Source: Planctomycetales bacterium (lineage in GTDB: Bacteria > Planctomycetota > Planctomycetia > Isosphaerales > Isosphaeraceae). Taken from it: 64,000 bases of DNA. The stretch spans positions 34,208 through 98,207 of the forward strand of contig DAIDKV010000205.1 in assembly GCA_027449865.1 (NCBI GenBank), given 5' to 3'. This document shows, piece after piece, positions 25,964 to 34,971 of this stretch. Made by a program: the position numbers and the translations under genes. A model generated the notes under the pieces. That model was not told the DNA's origin, ran no database searches, and saw nothing but the letters and a program-made list of their open reading frames with translations. Each line of letters starts with the position of its first letter. The first letter of the stretch is position 1.

Positions 25964-26311
25964 TCAAAAGAAAGACGGGCGCGGGTCCTCAAATTCCCGG
26001 TTCACGAGCAAATGGCGATTGCGACCCTTCAGTTCACTCGGAGCCAGGATAAGCAGCAGGAGAATATCCTCTCTGGTACGCTTGTCCAGCCTATCGATGA
26101 CTTCGAAGACCAGGTCCTCGCGCTCAGGGACAGGCATTTTCTCGAATCTCGGGTCGATTACGCGAACGCGGATCGAGGCCGAATTGTAGCGGTAGGCGTC
26201 TACTTGCTGAAAACCAGCCTGTCGGAATCGTTCTTCGATGACCCGAGTCTCGTCCGTCTTCTTGTTTTCCCAGAGCGGGACTTCCGGCTGGGTCGATGTT
26301 CTCTTCGCCAT
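25964..26311 (-). CDS. Small protein encoded with a HEPN protein, BolA-reminiscent
   Basis: A 115-residue soluble protein. The centre reads ERFRQAGFQQVDAYRYNSASIRVRVIDPRFEKMPVPEREDLVFEVIDRL, a strand-strand-helix pattern that recalls BolA-like folds (two strands, then a helix starting with the R-x-x-x-V type), followed by ILLLLILAPSEL and an acidic/proline end EFEDPRPSFF. The ATG at 26311 has AGGAG 8-9 bases upstream; the frame is open a little further. Only 2 bp separate it from the stop of the upstream HEPN gene, so the two are one operon and probably act together, for example as antitoxin or partner. The BolA likeness is inference from pattern only; no nucleotidyltransferase motif is present. 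Confidence 0.6.
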   Translation of the reverse strand: MAKRTSTQPEVPLWENKKTDETRVIEERFRQAGFQQVDAYRYNSASIRVRVIDPRFEKMPVPEREDLVFEVIDRLDKRTREDILLLLILAPSELKGRNRHLLVNREFEDPRPSFF

Positions 26312-26313
26312 CG

Positions 26314-26772
26314 CTAGCTCCTCTCGGCCCACTCATAGACGGCGTTGACTCGCTTCAGAAAGTCTTCGGTCTCTCGGAAGGAAATCAAGGCTCCCTTGTA
26401 TCGCAGGTCCGTTCGCCATTCTCTGTTCAGAACGACGAGCGCTTCTCTGATTTCTTTGGGAGGAGAGCATCCCTTGGCTCTCAGTATACGGACGAGAAAA
26501 TCCAGGTTGTGGCCCTGCGCCCCGGAAGTCAATTCGTCGAGTATTACGCGGCGTTGGGGCGGGAGTGTCCTCTTCAGGATCAGCGCCTTCAGAGCACACT
26601 CCACGGCGTAGCCAGCTAGATAGACAGAATCGAGATATCGGCCGGGCTCCATGGACCTGAGCAAGAATACCGCCGTATCACGACGTTGTGTTGCTGCTCT
26701 CCAGAACGACCTTGTCGCGTCCCCAGGGAGGGGGGCTCCTGCGAGATCCCTGAGTCGGTGTTCTCCCGGCAT
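26314..26772 (-). CDS. HEPN domain protein
   Basis: A 152-residue all-helical protein. The HEPN signature is visible: YLDSVYLAGYAVECALKALI (about 46-65), GHNLDFLVRIL (87-97) and NREWRTDLRYKG (about 116-127), followed by a C-terminal amphipathic helix. HEPN proteins are often nucleases or toxins with a neighbouring antitoxin (MNT type). The R-x4-6-H catalytic motif of RNase HEPNs is not evident here, so it may be a non-catalytic HEPN. I start at the ATG 26772 because GGGAGAA stands just upstream; a TTG at 26799 has no such site. It is cotranscribed with the 115-residue partner (2 bp apart). Confidence 0.72.
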   Translation of the reverse strand: MPGEHRLRDLAGAPLPGDATRSFWRAATQRRDTAVFLLRSMEPGRYLDSVYLAGYAVECALKALILKRTLPPQRRVILDELTSGAQGHNLDFLVRILRAKGCSPPKEIREALVVLNREWRTDLRYKGALISFRETEDFLKRVNAVYEWAERS

Positions 26773-27014
26773 GATTCTCCCGGCTTCTACATTGGCCAAT
26801 CCTCAGCATTGCGCCTACCGGAAAGGGAGTATACCAGTGACTTTGCGAGGCGGCTACGCTAGCTCCGGGATAGTAAGACCGGAACACGAGTCGAATGAGG
26901 TGGAACTTGGCCCCCCGGGCATGAAACGTTAGTGTGGTGGGATCCGAATCGCCCGGGCTGGACCCGCGCGTCCGGAGGGATCCCCGCACCGATCGATCGT
27001 TGGGAAGCGACGCC

Positions 27015-28451
27015 ATGTCCGAATCGAACGAGCAGTCGAGCTTGCACAAGCCCCCCACACCCGCCGGCCCCGCCGGGCCGAGGCCGGAGCCGCCGCCCGA
27101 GCGGACCAGCACCGACGATGCGATCGACGACGCCCTCTCGAAGGCGACCGGACGCACCGCCGGCGAGCCCCGGTCCGCCGACGTCTCGCTCAAGCGGCAG
27201 TGGGACGCCGACCTCGAGGCCGAGCTCGAGGCCGCTCTCTCCGGCTTCGACCCCAAGAACTTCGAGCCCCAGGGCGGCCGTCGCCCCCGCTCCGAGCGCG
27301 TCCCCAATCCCGCCGATCAGCGCGGGCAGGAAGGCAAGCCCGGTCAGCGGACCGGGAAGGTCATCGGCGTTCGCGGCAAGTCGATCTTCGTTGACCTCGG
27401 CGGCAAGAGCGAGGGCGTCCTGCCCGTCGAGCAGCTCGAAGGTGCTGAGATCCCCGCGCCCGGCTCCTCGATCGACGTCATCGTCGATCGGTTCGATCCT
27501 GACGAGGGCGTTCAGATCCTCCGACTCAAGGGCGCCGCGATCGAGGCCAACTGGGAGACCGTCCGTCGCGGCGTCGTCGTCGAGGCCCGCGCCACCAAGG
27601 TCGTCAAGGGCGGCCTTGAGGTCGATGTCGACGGCATCCGCGGCTTCATGCCGATCAGCCAGATCGACCTCGGCCGCGTTGAGGACGCCTCGGCCTACCT
27701 CAACCAGAAGTTCAAGGCCATCGTCACCGAGGCCAATCAGCGCGAACGCAACCTCGTCATCTCCCGCCGCGACCTCCTCGAACAGGAGCGTGCTGAGCTT
27801 CGCGAGAAAACCTGGGCGACGCTCGAAGAAGGCCAGGAGCGTGAGGGGGTCGTCCGGTCGGTCAAGGACTTCGGCGCCTTCGTCGACCTCGGCGGCGTCG
27901 ACGGCCTGCTCCCGATCGGCGAGATGAGCTGGGCGCGGGTCCAGAAGGTCGAGGACCTCATCCGGATCGGCGACAAGGTGAAGGTCAAGATTCTCAAGAT
28001 CGATCCAAACGCCCGGAAGCTGACACTCGGCCTCAAGCAACTCACCCCGAGTCCCTGGGAAAACGCCCCGGACAAATATCTCCGCGGGACCATGGTCAAG
28101 GGGAAGATCACGCGCACCTCCGAGTTCGGTGCTTTCGTCGAGCTGGAGCCGGGTGTCGAGGGGCTGATCCACGTCTCCGAGCTCTCGCCGACGCGCGTCC
28201 GGCGGATCTCCGATATCGTCCAGCTTGGCCAGGAAGTCGAGGTTCGGATTCTCAAGGTTGAGCCCGAATCGAGGCGGATCTCGCTCTCGCTTCTGCCCGA
28301 TCCCCGCAAGGCGGGCCTTGAGGCCGAGCCCGAGCCCGATGGCGACGACGAAACGCCGCCGGCCCCTAAGCCCGAGCGCAAGGTTCCCCTTCGCGGCGGG
28401 CTGGGCGACCGCGACCGAAACCCGGATCGCTCCTCGAAGATTAGCGACTGA
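27015..28451 (+). CDS. S1 RNA-binding repeat protein (ribosomal protein S1-like)
   Basis: A 478-residue protein with four S1 (OB-fold) repeats after a low-complexity charged N-terminus of about 110 residues. Repeats: about 112-175 (GKVIGVRGKSIFVDLGGKSEGVLP), about 182-250 (GVVVEARATKVVKGGLEVDVDGIRGFMP), about 275-345 (GVVRSVKDFGAFVDLGGVDGLLPIGEMSW), about 360-430 (GTMVKGKITRTSEFGAFVELEPGVEGLIHVSEL). This order and the strong conservation of repeats 3-4 fit bacterial S1, which binds mRNA on the small ribosomal subunit. Start ATG 27015 follows GGGAAG; the upstream open frame is not used. Its last 11 bases overlap the convergent DUF1570 gene. Confidence 0.88.
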   Translation: MSESNEQSSLHKPPTPAGPAGPRPEPPPERTSTDDAIDDALSKATGRTAGEPRSADVSLKRQWDADLEAELEAALSGFDPKNFEPQGGRRPRSERVPNPADQRGQEGKPGQRTGKVIGVRGKSIFVDLGGKSEGVLPVEQLEGAEIPAPGSSIDVIVDRFDPDEGVQILRLKGAAIEANWETVRRGVVVEARATKVVKGGLEVDVDGIRGFMPISQIDLGRVEDASAYLNQKFKAIVTEANQRERNLVISRRDLLEQERAELREKTWATLEEGQEREGVVRSVKDFGAFVDLGGVDGLLPIGEMSWARVQKVEDLIRIGDKVKVKILKIDPNARKLTLGLKQLTPSPWENAPDKYLRGTMVKGKITRTSEFGAFVELEPGVEGLIHVSELSPTRVRRISDIVQLGQEVEVRILKVEPESRRISLSLLPDPRKAGLEAEPEPDGDDETPPAPKPERKVPLRGGLGDRDRNPDRSSKISD

Positions 28452-29382
28452 TCCACAATCCTATCCGATGGAAGAGGCTCCGGATCGTCCGCCGATGCGG
28501 CGATTCGGGGCCATCCTGCATCCGGACCGGTCCAACCTCTGTCGCGAGAGCGGTCGCCGGCTTTTCGGCCGGGACACCGGGATTCCGCAGGCCGTCGAGG
28601 TAGGCAATCAGTGCTCGCTCATCGATTCGAGCCGCCGCCAACCTGGGCGTGATCCGGGCGCCCGCGCGCTCCGGTTCGCCGAGGTACTCCATCAGGATCG
28701 TTCGCCCTTCCTCCGGCCCTCGGAGCATCATCCGGACCCACGACCAGGCCTCCCGATACTCGCGCTGGGTCATCTGCTTGATGTCGGCCATCGCCTCTAG
28801 CCGGGCCAGGTCGGGCTTCCACCCATGGGCCAGGTCATCGGCGATCAACTCCAGCCGCTTCCGCTCTGCGTTGGGGTCGGATCGATCGGTCTCGAAGTAT
28901 TCGGCCAGCCCCTCATCGAGCCAGAGTGGCAGCTCGCCGAAGGCGCCGTGGAGCATCGCGTGGGTTGCCTCGTGCCGGAGGTCCTCGTCAAGCCTCGGAC
29001 TCGCATAGGTGTAGACCAGCCGCTGCGACCCCATCGCGATGAAGAACGCCCTGCGCGTCGGGAGCTCTGGGTAATAGAACCGCAGGAAGTGTTCGAAATC
29101 CTCGCGACTGTCCAGAACGTAAATCTCGACCGGCGACTGGTCGGCCGACGGTCGGAACCCCAGCTCGCGCCCGGCGTCACGCTCGAGAGCCTCCAGGCAG
29201 CGGATCGCCGGCGCTTCGCCAGTGGCGCCGGCGTTCGAGTAGATGACGAACGGCCCGGTCCGCGCGCTCGGCTTGCTCGGCACGAGCGACTTCCCGCGAT
29301 CGAAGGTCGCGCAGCCGGCCCATCCCGCGAGCATCCAGAGCACCAGGGCGACCGCCGGCCGTCGTCGACTCTCGATTCGCAC
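28441..29382 (-). CDS. DUF1570-type metalloprotease-like lipoprotein
   Basis: A 313-residue exported protein; the signal peptide ends in a lipobox LAGWAG-C (about Cys24). The central part has FVIYSNAGATGE, then YVLDSREDFEHFLRFYYPELPTRRAFFIAMGSQRLVYTYA and the zinc-peptidase-like motif LRHEATHAMLHGAFGELPLWLDEGLAEYFE: HExxH in permuted form (HEATH) with a downstream Glu, the pattern of gluzincin-like DUF1570 proteins common in planctomycetes. Proteolytic activity is inferred, substrate unknown. Upstream, 13 bp away on the same strand, is the tandem-kinase gene, so it may belong to the envelope-glycan operon. Confidence 0.82.
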   Translation of the reverse strand: MRIESRRRPAVALVLWMLAGWAGCATFDRGKSLVPSKPSARTGPFVIYSNAGATGEAPAIRCLEALERDAGRELGFRPSADQSPVEIYVLDSREDFEHFLRFYYPELPTRRAFFIAMGSQRLVYTYASPRLDEDLRHEATHAMLHGAFGELPLWLDEGLAEYFETDRSDPNAERKRLELIADDLAHGWKPDLARLEAMADIKQMTQREYREAWSWVRMMLRGPEEGRTILMEYLGEPERAGARITPRLAAARIDERALIAYLDGLRNPGVPAEKPATALATEVGPVRMQDGPESPHRRTIRSLFHRIGLWISR

Positions 29383-29395
29383 GCTTCGTCTCCCG

Positions 29396-31189
29396 TCAGG
29401 ACAGCGGGCGGCCGCGCCGATGATTTCGTGACCGCTTGGCGCTCATCACTCGCTCGATCGAACGCCAGAACGACTTCCAGTCGCTCAGCGGCGAAAGGCC
29501 CCAGGGCAGATACAGCCGGAGGAACCGCAGCGCGTCGGTCCGGGTTGCGCCCGGGACCGATCCCAGGCTGATCGCCAGCCGCGCCAGGTTCTGCACCCGA
29601 CGTCCCCTCGGCAGTGGATGGCGGAGCCGAACCCCTACCAGGTCGATCAGACTCAATTCGTCTGAGTCCTCAATCCTGTCCGTTCGAATCAAGATATTCG
29701 CGCACTTCAAGTCGCGATGCGAGAGCGATCGGTCGTGCAAGGATCGGATCAAACCCGCCAGCGACGTCGTCAGCCGTCGAATCCGCGCCCGACGTGCTTC
29801 CATCGGCATCGTCGCGAGTACCTCATGTGCGTAGGTCCAGAGGTCAAGCGCCGGTTCTTCCTTCACGGTCGCCAGGTAAGTCTCGTGCGTCAGAAGCCGC
29901 ACGATCGGCCCGTTTCCGTGCGGCCGGCGCTCGATGTAAGCAAGATTCCTCGGCGTCGGTATCCCCCGGCTCACCAGATCCTGCGCCGCCTGCCACGACC
30001 GCCAGGCACGCGACGGCCGGAACAGGTTCAAGATCGGATCAAGCCACTTCTTGCGGTTGAACCGCTTGTAGATCACGGCCGATGGCCGCCCGCCAACGAG
30101 CATCGTCGTCTCGACCACCTTCGTCGTCCGGGAATCCTTCAGTACCCGGGCGCAGGGGTCGCGGAACGGCGACTCGGGATCGGCGACGATCTGGCGAGAG
30201 GTTTCGGCATCCAGCTCGCGAGAGGCCACCCCCCATGTCGACCCGCCGGAAATCACCTCGAAATACTTGTTCGTCCCGCGACACCGACGACCCCATCGCC
30301 GCCAGAGCCGCTCGGCCCATGTTCGCGTCGCGCTTTCGATCTGCCCGGCCGCTTTATGAATATCGCGCACCGGGCCCTTTCGATGGCGCCGATAATGTTC
30401 GAGGAACCTAAGCCGATCCGTTCGACTTGAACGAACCCAGAAAAAATGATTCAAAAGCGCAAGGTTCTGCCGGGCCGTTTTCCAGTCGACCTCACGACGC
30501 AGCCGGAGCGCGTCCAGGTCGATCATCACGAGCTCAGGCTCATCCGGTGTGGGAAATCGAACGAGAATGTTCCCGGGATGGAAGTCCACATGCAGAAAGC
30601 CCGCGTCGTGGAGTCGGGCGGTCATCTTGCCGAGGGCCATCGCCACCCTCTGCCGCATCCGTGACCGCTCTGGCTCCGGCCAGTCTGGCAATTTCTCGGT
30701 GACAAACTCGTCGAGCGGCGTGGAATCAGCAATCTCAAGCGTGACGAGATAATTCTCAAAAAGAAAATTTCGCTTCCTCTGCTCTCCGAGAGCGACCGGC
30801 CAGATGGTCGGTACACCGGTCGCGGCGAGCCGTTGTGATCGTTTTCCTTCATTCCGCCCCTTACCGCGGCGAAACCACTGCCGCCACTTCGCCCGGCGAT
30901 TGGGAATGAGATAATGCTTGAGGAAAACCGCGCCCTCGGGCAGGTCAATCCGGTAGACGATCCGATGGGGGCCCGACTTGATCGTCTCAACCCGCCCGGC
31001 CGCACGCCATTCCTCAAGCCGGAGACCGTCGGGACCGAGAAGAATCTCGCGCCAGGGGGTCCCGGCACGTGTCCACCAACCGATCTCGCCGAATCCCGAC
31101 CACTCCCAGGCCGGCGGCTTGAACATGAGGGGAGGCGCGATAGGTCGGCCGGGGTGGGCCGCCTGTTCGGCTGGGGGCATCACGCTCAT
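29396..31189 (-). CDS. Tandem-domain LPS-core/Kdo kinase-like protein
   Basis: A 597-residue cytoplasmic protein made of two protein-kinase-like domains. Domain 1 (about 65-270) has the nucleotide Lys in AVFLKHYL (K91), the catalytic loop HVDFHPGN (200-207) and MIDLD (D224). Domain 2 (about 350-570) has AVIYKRFN (K375), HRDLKCAN (491-498) and LIDLVG (D516). The sequence style, with few motifs beyond these and KHYLIPNRRAKW/KRFNRKKWLDP basic segments, is that of the WaaP/KdkA lipopolysaccharide-kinase group rather than of eukaryotic-type Ser/Thr kinases. It overlaps the glycosyltransferase gene by four bases (ATGA), supporting phosphorylation of a surface glycan or lipid A core. Both active sites look intact. 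Confidence 0.85.
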   Translation of the reverse strand: MSVMPPAEQAAHPGRPIAPPLMFKPPAWEWSGFGEIGWWTRAGTPWREILLGPDGLRLEEWRAAGRVETIKSGPHRIVYRIDLPEGAVFLKHYLIPNRRAKWRQWFRRGKGRNEGKRSQRLAATGVPTIWPVALGEQRKRNFLFENYLVTLEIADSTPLDEFVTEKLPDWPEPERSRMRQRVAMALGKMTARLHDAGFLHVDFHPGNILVRFPTPDEPELVMIDLDALRLRREVDWKTARQNLALLNHFFWVRSSRTDRLRFLEHYRRHRKGPVRDIHKAAGQIESATRTWAERLWRRWGRRCRGTNKYFEVISGGSTWGVASRELDAETSRQIVADPESPFRDPCARVLKDSRTTKVVETTMLVGGRPSAVIYKRFNRKKWLDPILNLFRPSRAWRSWQAAQDLVSRGIPTPRNLAYIERRPHGNGPIVRLLTHETYLATVKEEPALDLWTYAHEVLATMPMEARRARIRRLTTSLAGLIRSLHDRSLSHRDLKCANILIRTDRIEDSDELSLIDLVGVRLRHPLPRGRRVQNLARLAISLGSVPGATRTDALRFLRLYLPWGLSPLSDWKSFWRSIERVMSAKRSRNHRRGRPLS

Positions 31190-32262
31190 ATAGAATCGCC
31201 CACCGTCTGGAGGCTCGCGGCCGAGGATCGAACCCGGGCTGCGTGCGGACCGGACAGTGCCGGCCGCGGACGTCCCTGGATCGACTGCACGAACGCCTCG
31301 GACCAGGCCGAGACCGAGTAATTCCGCTCGACGTCCCGGCGCGATGCCTCGCCCATCCGCCGCCTCAGCTCAGGGTCGCGCATCAGCCGACCCATGGCCT
31401 CGACCCATCCGGTCGCGTCGTCGGCCAGGAATCCGTTGCTCCCCGGCCGGACCATCTCCACCTGGCATCCAACCGCATTCGCGACGACCGGAAGCCCCGC
31501 CGCCTGGTATTGCAGGATCTTCAACCCGCACTTTCCGCGGCTCCAGAGGTCGTCCGGCAACCAGCTCACGCCGACGTCCCCCGCCGCGATTTGCCGGGCC
31601 TCCTCGGCTTCCGACCAAGCGACCGGGACAATCGGGATCGGGAAATCCTCGGGAAAACGGTCGCAGATCACACGGAGCCGAAGCCCCGGAACATTCCTGG
31701 CCAGCGATGCCCAGACCTCACGTGGCTGGAGCAAGCCCTTCAGTGTCCCGCCCGTCCCGATCCAGACCAGGTCGATCGGCCCTTCGGCAATCCCGACGCT
31801 CGCCTTCGGATAGCGTTCCGGCTCAACACAGGTCGGGATCACGTGAACATCCTGCACCCGGGCACCCGCGCGAAGGGCGCAATCGGCCAGGAAGTCGTTG
31901 CCGGCAAGAACCGCGTCAGCCGCCGCCACCGTCGCCGCGAACCGTCGCCGACGTCGCCCGTCCTCCGGACCACGCGGGTCATTCGAGTCGCGATACAGAA
32001 CCGCATCGTCAAAGTCGAAGATCAGCCGACGCGCGGCCCGGCGGAGAATCCCCAGTTGCCAGCCCGGTAACAACTTGCGCTGGAGGATCACGGCGTCGAA
32101 CCGACCCGATGCAACGAGCTGGCGCACTCGCTCGAACGGACCCCGGCCCAGCGCTCGATAGTCGACCCCGATCCCCGCTCGCTCCATCGCCGGGGCGAAC
32201 GCGCGAATCCGGTATCGGCAGCAGACGTGATCGGGTGAGTCAACCAGGGCGAGTAGCTTCAT
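31186..32262 (-). CDS. Glycosyltransferase, GT4-like
   Basis: A 358-residue GT-B-fold enzyme. The N-terminal acceptor half begins MKLLALVDSPDHVCCRYRIRAF and includes FDAVILQRKLLPGWQ and LIFDFDDAVLYRDS. The C-terminal donor half has LVWIGTGGTLKGL, then GVSWLPDDLWSRGKCGLKILQYQAAGLPVVANAVGCQVEMVRPGSNGFLADD, the EX7E-region analogue of family 4 with the sugar-nucleotide-binding KILQYQAAGLPVV stretch. It is the first gene of the glycan operon, overlaps the tandem kinase by four bases and faces a divergent ABC exporter, so it probably adds a sugar to an LPS-like core. Donor sugar unknown. Confidence 0.87.
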   Translation of the reverse strand: MKLLALVDSPDHVCCRYRIRAFAPAMERAGIGVDYRALGRGPFERVRQLVASGRFDAVILQRKLLPGWQLGILRRAARRLIFDFDDAVLYRDSNDPRGPEDGRRRRRFAATVAAADAVLAGNDFLADCALRAGARVQDVHVIPTCVEPERYPKASVGIAEGPIDLVWIGTGGTLKGLLQPREVWASLARNVPGLRLRVICDRFPEDFPIPIVPVAWSEAEEARQIAAGDVGVSWLPDDLWSRGKCGLKILQYQAAGLPVVANAVGCQVEMVRPGSNGFLADDATGWVEAMGRLMRDPELRRRMGEASRRDVERNYSVSAWSEAFVQSIQGRPRPALSGPHAARVRSSAASLQTVGDSI

Positions 32263-32523
32263 CCCGTCCTCCCTGACGGATCGCCGCCTTCCCGCGATCG
32301 GGGCCTGGGTGACCGAGAGGCACCCGCGCCCGCACGATCCTAACCATCAGGGCCGAATCCTCCAAGCCCGACTGGCCGATCTTTGGCCGCCTCGCCGATG
32401 GAACTCGAAATCGGATTGTCACTTTGGCCCGGTCGTGGTAAAGACGCCTCGATCTGCTGACGGTCCCCGGGGCCCGCCGGCGCATGGAAGCACAATGGGT
32501 CTCACCCCCGCGACGCCGAGAAC

Positions 32524-34836
32524 ATGAAAAACTTCGCTCGCCTCGTGCGGTTCGCCTTGCCTTATCGCCTCCGCTTCGGCCTTTCGGTCGCGTGCGCGGC
32601 AATGGTCGCCCTGCTCTTCTTCGCCGAACTGGGCGCCGTCTATCCCCTGCTCCACATCCTGTTCAACGACCAGAACCCGCAGAGGTGGGTTGCTCACAAG
32701 GTCGGCGACTACCGCGAACGAATCGCCGCCCTTGAGGCCCGTCGCGAGGAAGTGAGGTTCGCCATCGGCGTCGCACCACGCGCCGAGGCCGCCAAGGACT
32801 CCATCAAGGAACACGTCCAAAAGGTCCACGACGACCTCGACCTCCGCGAAAAAGCCCTCCGGCAATTCGAATGGGAAGTTCACGACGCCGACCTGCGCAA
32901 CGCCTCCGACCCCAAGGCCCAGGCCCAGCTTGCCCAGCTTGAGGTCCTTCGCCGAGAGGCCATGGTCGCCGCTGCCCGCAAGGCCGAGCTCTTCGAACGA
33001 TGCAGCCCCCTGATTCGCGATAAGGACGTCGACGGCCTTCATCGTCGCCTTGGCTCCATCGCCAAGGAAATCGCCGATAACGACTGGTGGCTCCAGCGCT
33101 GCCTGATCGTCCAGCCCTACGTCAATCGTTACCTCCCCGGTAACCCCTTCACGGCTCTCTTGCTCCTGATCGGGATGGTGATGGTCGGCGTCGCGCTCAA
33201 GGGCTTCTTCATGTTCTTGCAGGAAGTCCTCGTCGCCGATGTGATGCAATTGACCCTCTTCGATATCCGCAATCGCTTCTTCCGGCGGACTTTGAACCTT
33301 GACCTGGCGAGCTTCTCCGACCAGGGCTCGGCCGAATTGATGGCCCGGTTCACCAGCGATATGGAGTCGTTTGGCCAGGGATTGAACACCCTGATGAGCA
33401 AGCTGATCCGCGAGCCGATGCGGATCACGACCTGCCTGGGAGCGGCCCTGCTCTGGAACTGGCGGCTGACACTGCTCACTCTGATCCTGGTCCCGATCTC
33501 CGCGGCGACGACCTACCGTGTCGGCAAGATCATGAAGCGCGCCGTCCGCCGATCGCTGGAGAGCATGTCGACCATCTACAAGATCCTCCAGGAGACCTTT
33601 CAGGGGATCAAGGTCGTCAAGGCGTTTGCGATGGAGAGAGTCGAGCGCCGACGGTTCCTCGGCGAGACGAAGAACCTTTATCGCAAGAGCGTCCGCGTCG
33701 CGATGATCGACGCCATGTCCGACCCCGTCCTCGAAATGCTGACCCTCACCACGGTGGCGATCGCCCTGCTGGCCGGCTCGTATCTCGTCCTGCACCACAC
33801 GATGTTCCTGGAGCTGGGCATCTTCCGCTTGCAGCTCGCCGGGCAGATCATGGAGATTCAGGATCTTCTGACCCTCTACGCCTATCTCGCGGGAGTCTCC
33901 GACCCGATCCGGAAGCTGGCGAACGTTCACGGTAAGATCCAGCGCGCCGCCGCGGCGTCCGACCGAATCTGTGCCCTGATGGACCGCACGCCCCGCGTGG
34001 CCGATCAGAAGGGTGCGCCCGCTCTCGCCCGCCACCGAAATTCCATCGAGTTCGACCGCGTGGTCTTCGGCTATACCCCGGGCACGCCGGTGCTTCACGG
34101 CCTGAGCTTGACCGTCCGGCACGGTGAGACGATCGCGCTGGTCGGACCCAACGGTTGCGGCAAGACCACGCTCACGAGCCTTCTGCCACGATTCTGGGAC
34201 GTCGAGTCCGGCTCGATCCGGATCGACGGCCGGGATATCCGCGAGGTCCCCATTCGGACCCTCCGCCGCCAGATTGGGATCGTCCTCCAGGAGACGATTC
34301 TCTTTCAGGAGACAATCGCCAATAACATTGCCTACGGCGACCCGAAGGCCCCGCGCTCGGCGATCATCGAGGCGGCCCAGCGCGCCTACGCTCACGAGTT
34401 CATCATGAGCCTGCCAAAGGGATACGACACCCTGATCGGCGAGCGTGGCCTCGGCCTTTCCGGCGGCCAGCGGCAGCGAATCGCCCTCGCCCGCGCCATG
34501 CTCCGCGATCCAGCCATCCTGATCCTCGACGAGGCCACGAGCGCCGTCGATATCCAGGACGAGGTTCTCATTCGCAAGGCGATTGGCGAGTTCGCCCGGA
34601 ACCGGACCACGTTTCTCATCTCGCACAATCTCGCGACAATCCAGTTTGCTGACCGGATCGTCCTGATGAAGGGGGGCCGGATCGAAGCGGTCGGCACCGA
34701 TCACGAACTGAAGCGCACCTCCGCTCTCTACCGAAAGCTGCACGAGATCCATTACCACCACGAGCCCGAATCGCCCACCGGCCGCCCCCACTTTGACCGG
34801 GCCGATTCCCTCGCCCTCGACGGCCGCCTCGCCTGA
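32524..34836 (+). CDS. MsbA-like ABC exporter with coiled-coil insert
   Basis: A 770-residue half-transporter, membrane domain fused to ATPase. TM1 is at about 15-45. A long charged, helical segment of about 150 residues (about 55-205; REEVRFAIGVAPRAEAAKDSIKEHVQKV.. and DLDLREKALRQFEW) precedes TM2, which is unusual: ordinary exporters have a short loop here. The remaining helices and intracellular loops follow. The ATPase has Walker A GPNGCGKTT (about 540), LSGGQ (about 645), Walker B LILDEATS (about 665) and the switch His in LISHNLATI. The ATG is the first in frame. Divergent from the glycan kinase/glycosyltransferase operon, it may flip lipid A or a related lipid-linked glycan. Confidence 0.9.
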   Translation: MKNFARLVRFALPYRLRFGLSVACAAMVALLFFAELGAVYPLLHILFNDQNPQRWVAHKVGDYRERIAALEARREEVRFAIGVAPRAEAAKDSIKEHVQKVHDDLDLREKALRQFEWEVHDADLRNASDPKAQAQLAQLEVLRREAMVAAARKAELFERCSPLIRDKDVDGLHRRLGSIAKEIADNDWWLQRCLIVQPYVNRYLPGNPFTALLLLIGMVMVGVALKGFFMFLQEVLVADVMQLTLFDIRNRFFRRTLNLDLASFSDQGSAELMARFTSDMESFGQGLNTLMSKLIREPMRITTCLGAALLWNWRLTLLTLILVPISAATTYRVGKIMKRAVRRSLESMSTIYKILQETFQGIKVVKAFAMERVERRRFLGETKNLYRKSVRVAMIDAMSDPVLEMLTLTTVAIALLAGSYLVLHHTMFLELGIFRLQLAGQIMEIQDLLTLYAYLAGVSDPIRKLANVHGKIQRAAAASDRICALMDRTPRVADQKGAPALARHRNSIEFDRVVFGYTPGTPVLHGLSLTVRHGETIALVGPNGCGKTTLTSLLPRFWDVESGSIRIDGRDIREVPIRTLRRQIGIVLQETILFQETIANNIAYGDPKAPRSAIIEAAQRAYAHEFIMSLPKGYDTLIGERGLGLSGGQRQRIALARAMLRDPAILILDEATSAVDIQDEVLIRKAIGEFARNRTTFLISHNLATIQFADRIVLMKGGRIEAVGTDHELKRTSALYRKLHEIHYHHEPESPTGRPHFDRADSLALDGRLA

Positions 34837-34971
34837 TACGTGGCGGCATATCCCATGCAGTCCGACATCCATTTCCATTCCGCGCCCGGCCCTTGCTTCC
34901 CACTCGGAAGCGCGTTAGGCTCCGTCGACTGTCCCAGACCCCGTTCCTCCGGGCCAATTTGAGGGTCATTG

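Noticed and set aside
26859..28172. A 437-codon minus-strand frame over the S1 protein, acidic and leucine-rich.
   Set aside because: The plus strand holds four S1 repeats; the minus frame reflects codon complement bias.
32419..34878. An 819-codon minus-strand frame across the ABC exporter.
   Set aside because: Exact antisense of a complete exporter; composition is that of a mirrored high-GC gene.
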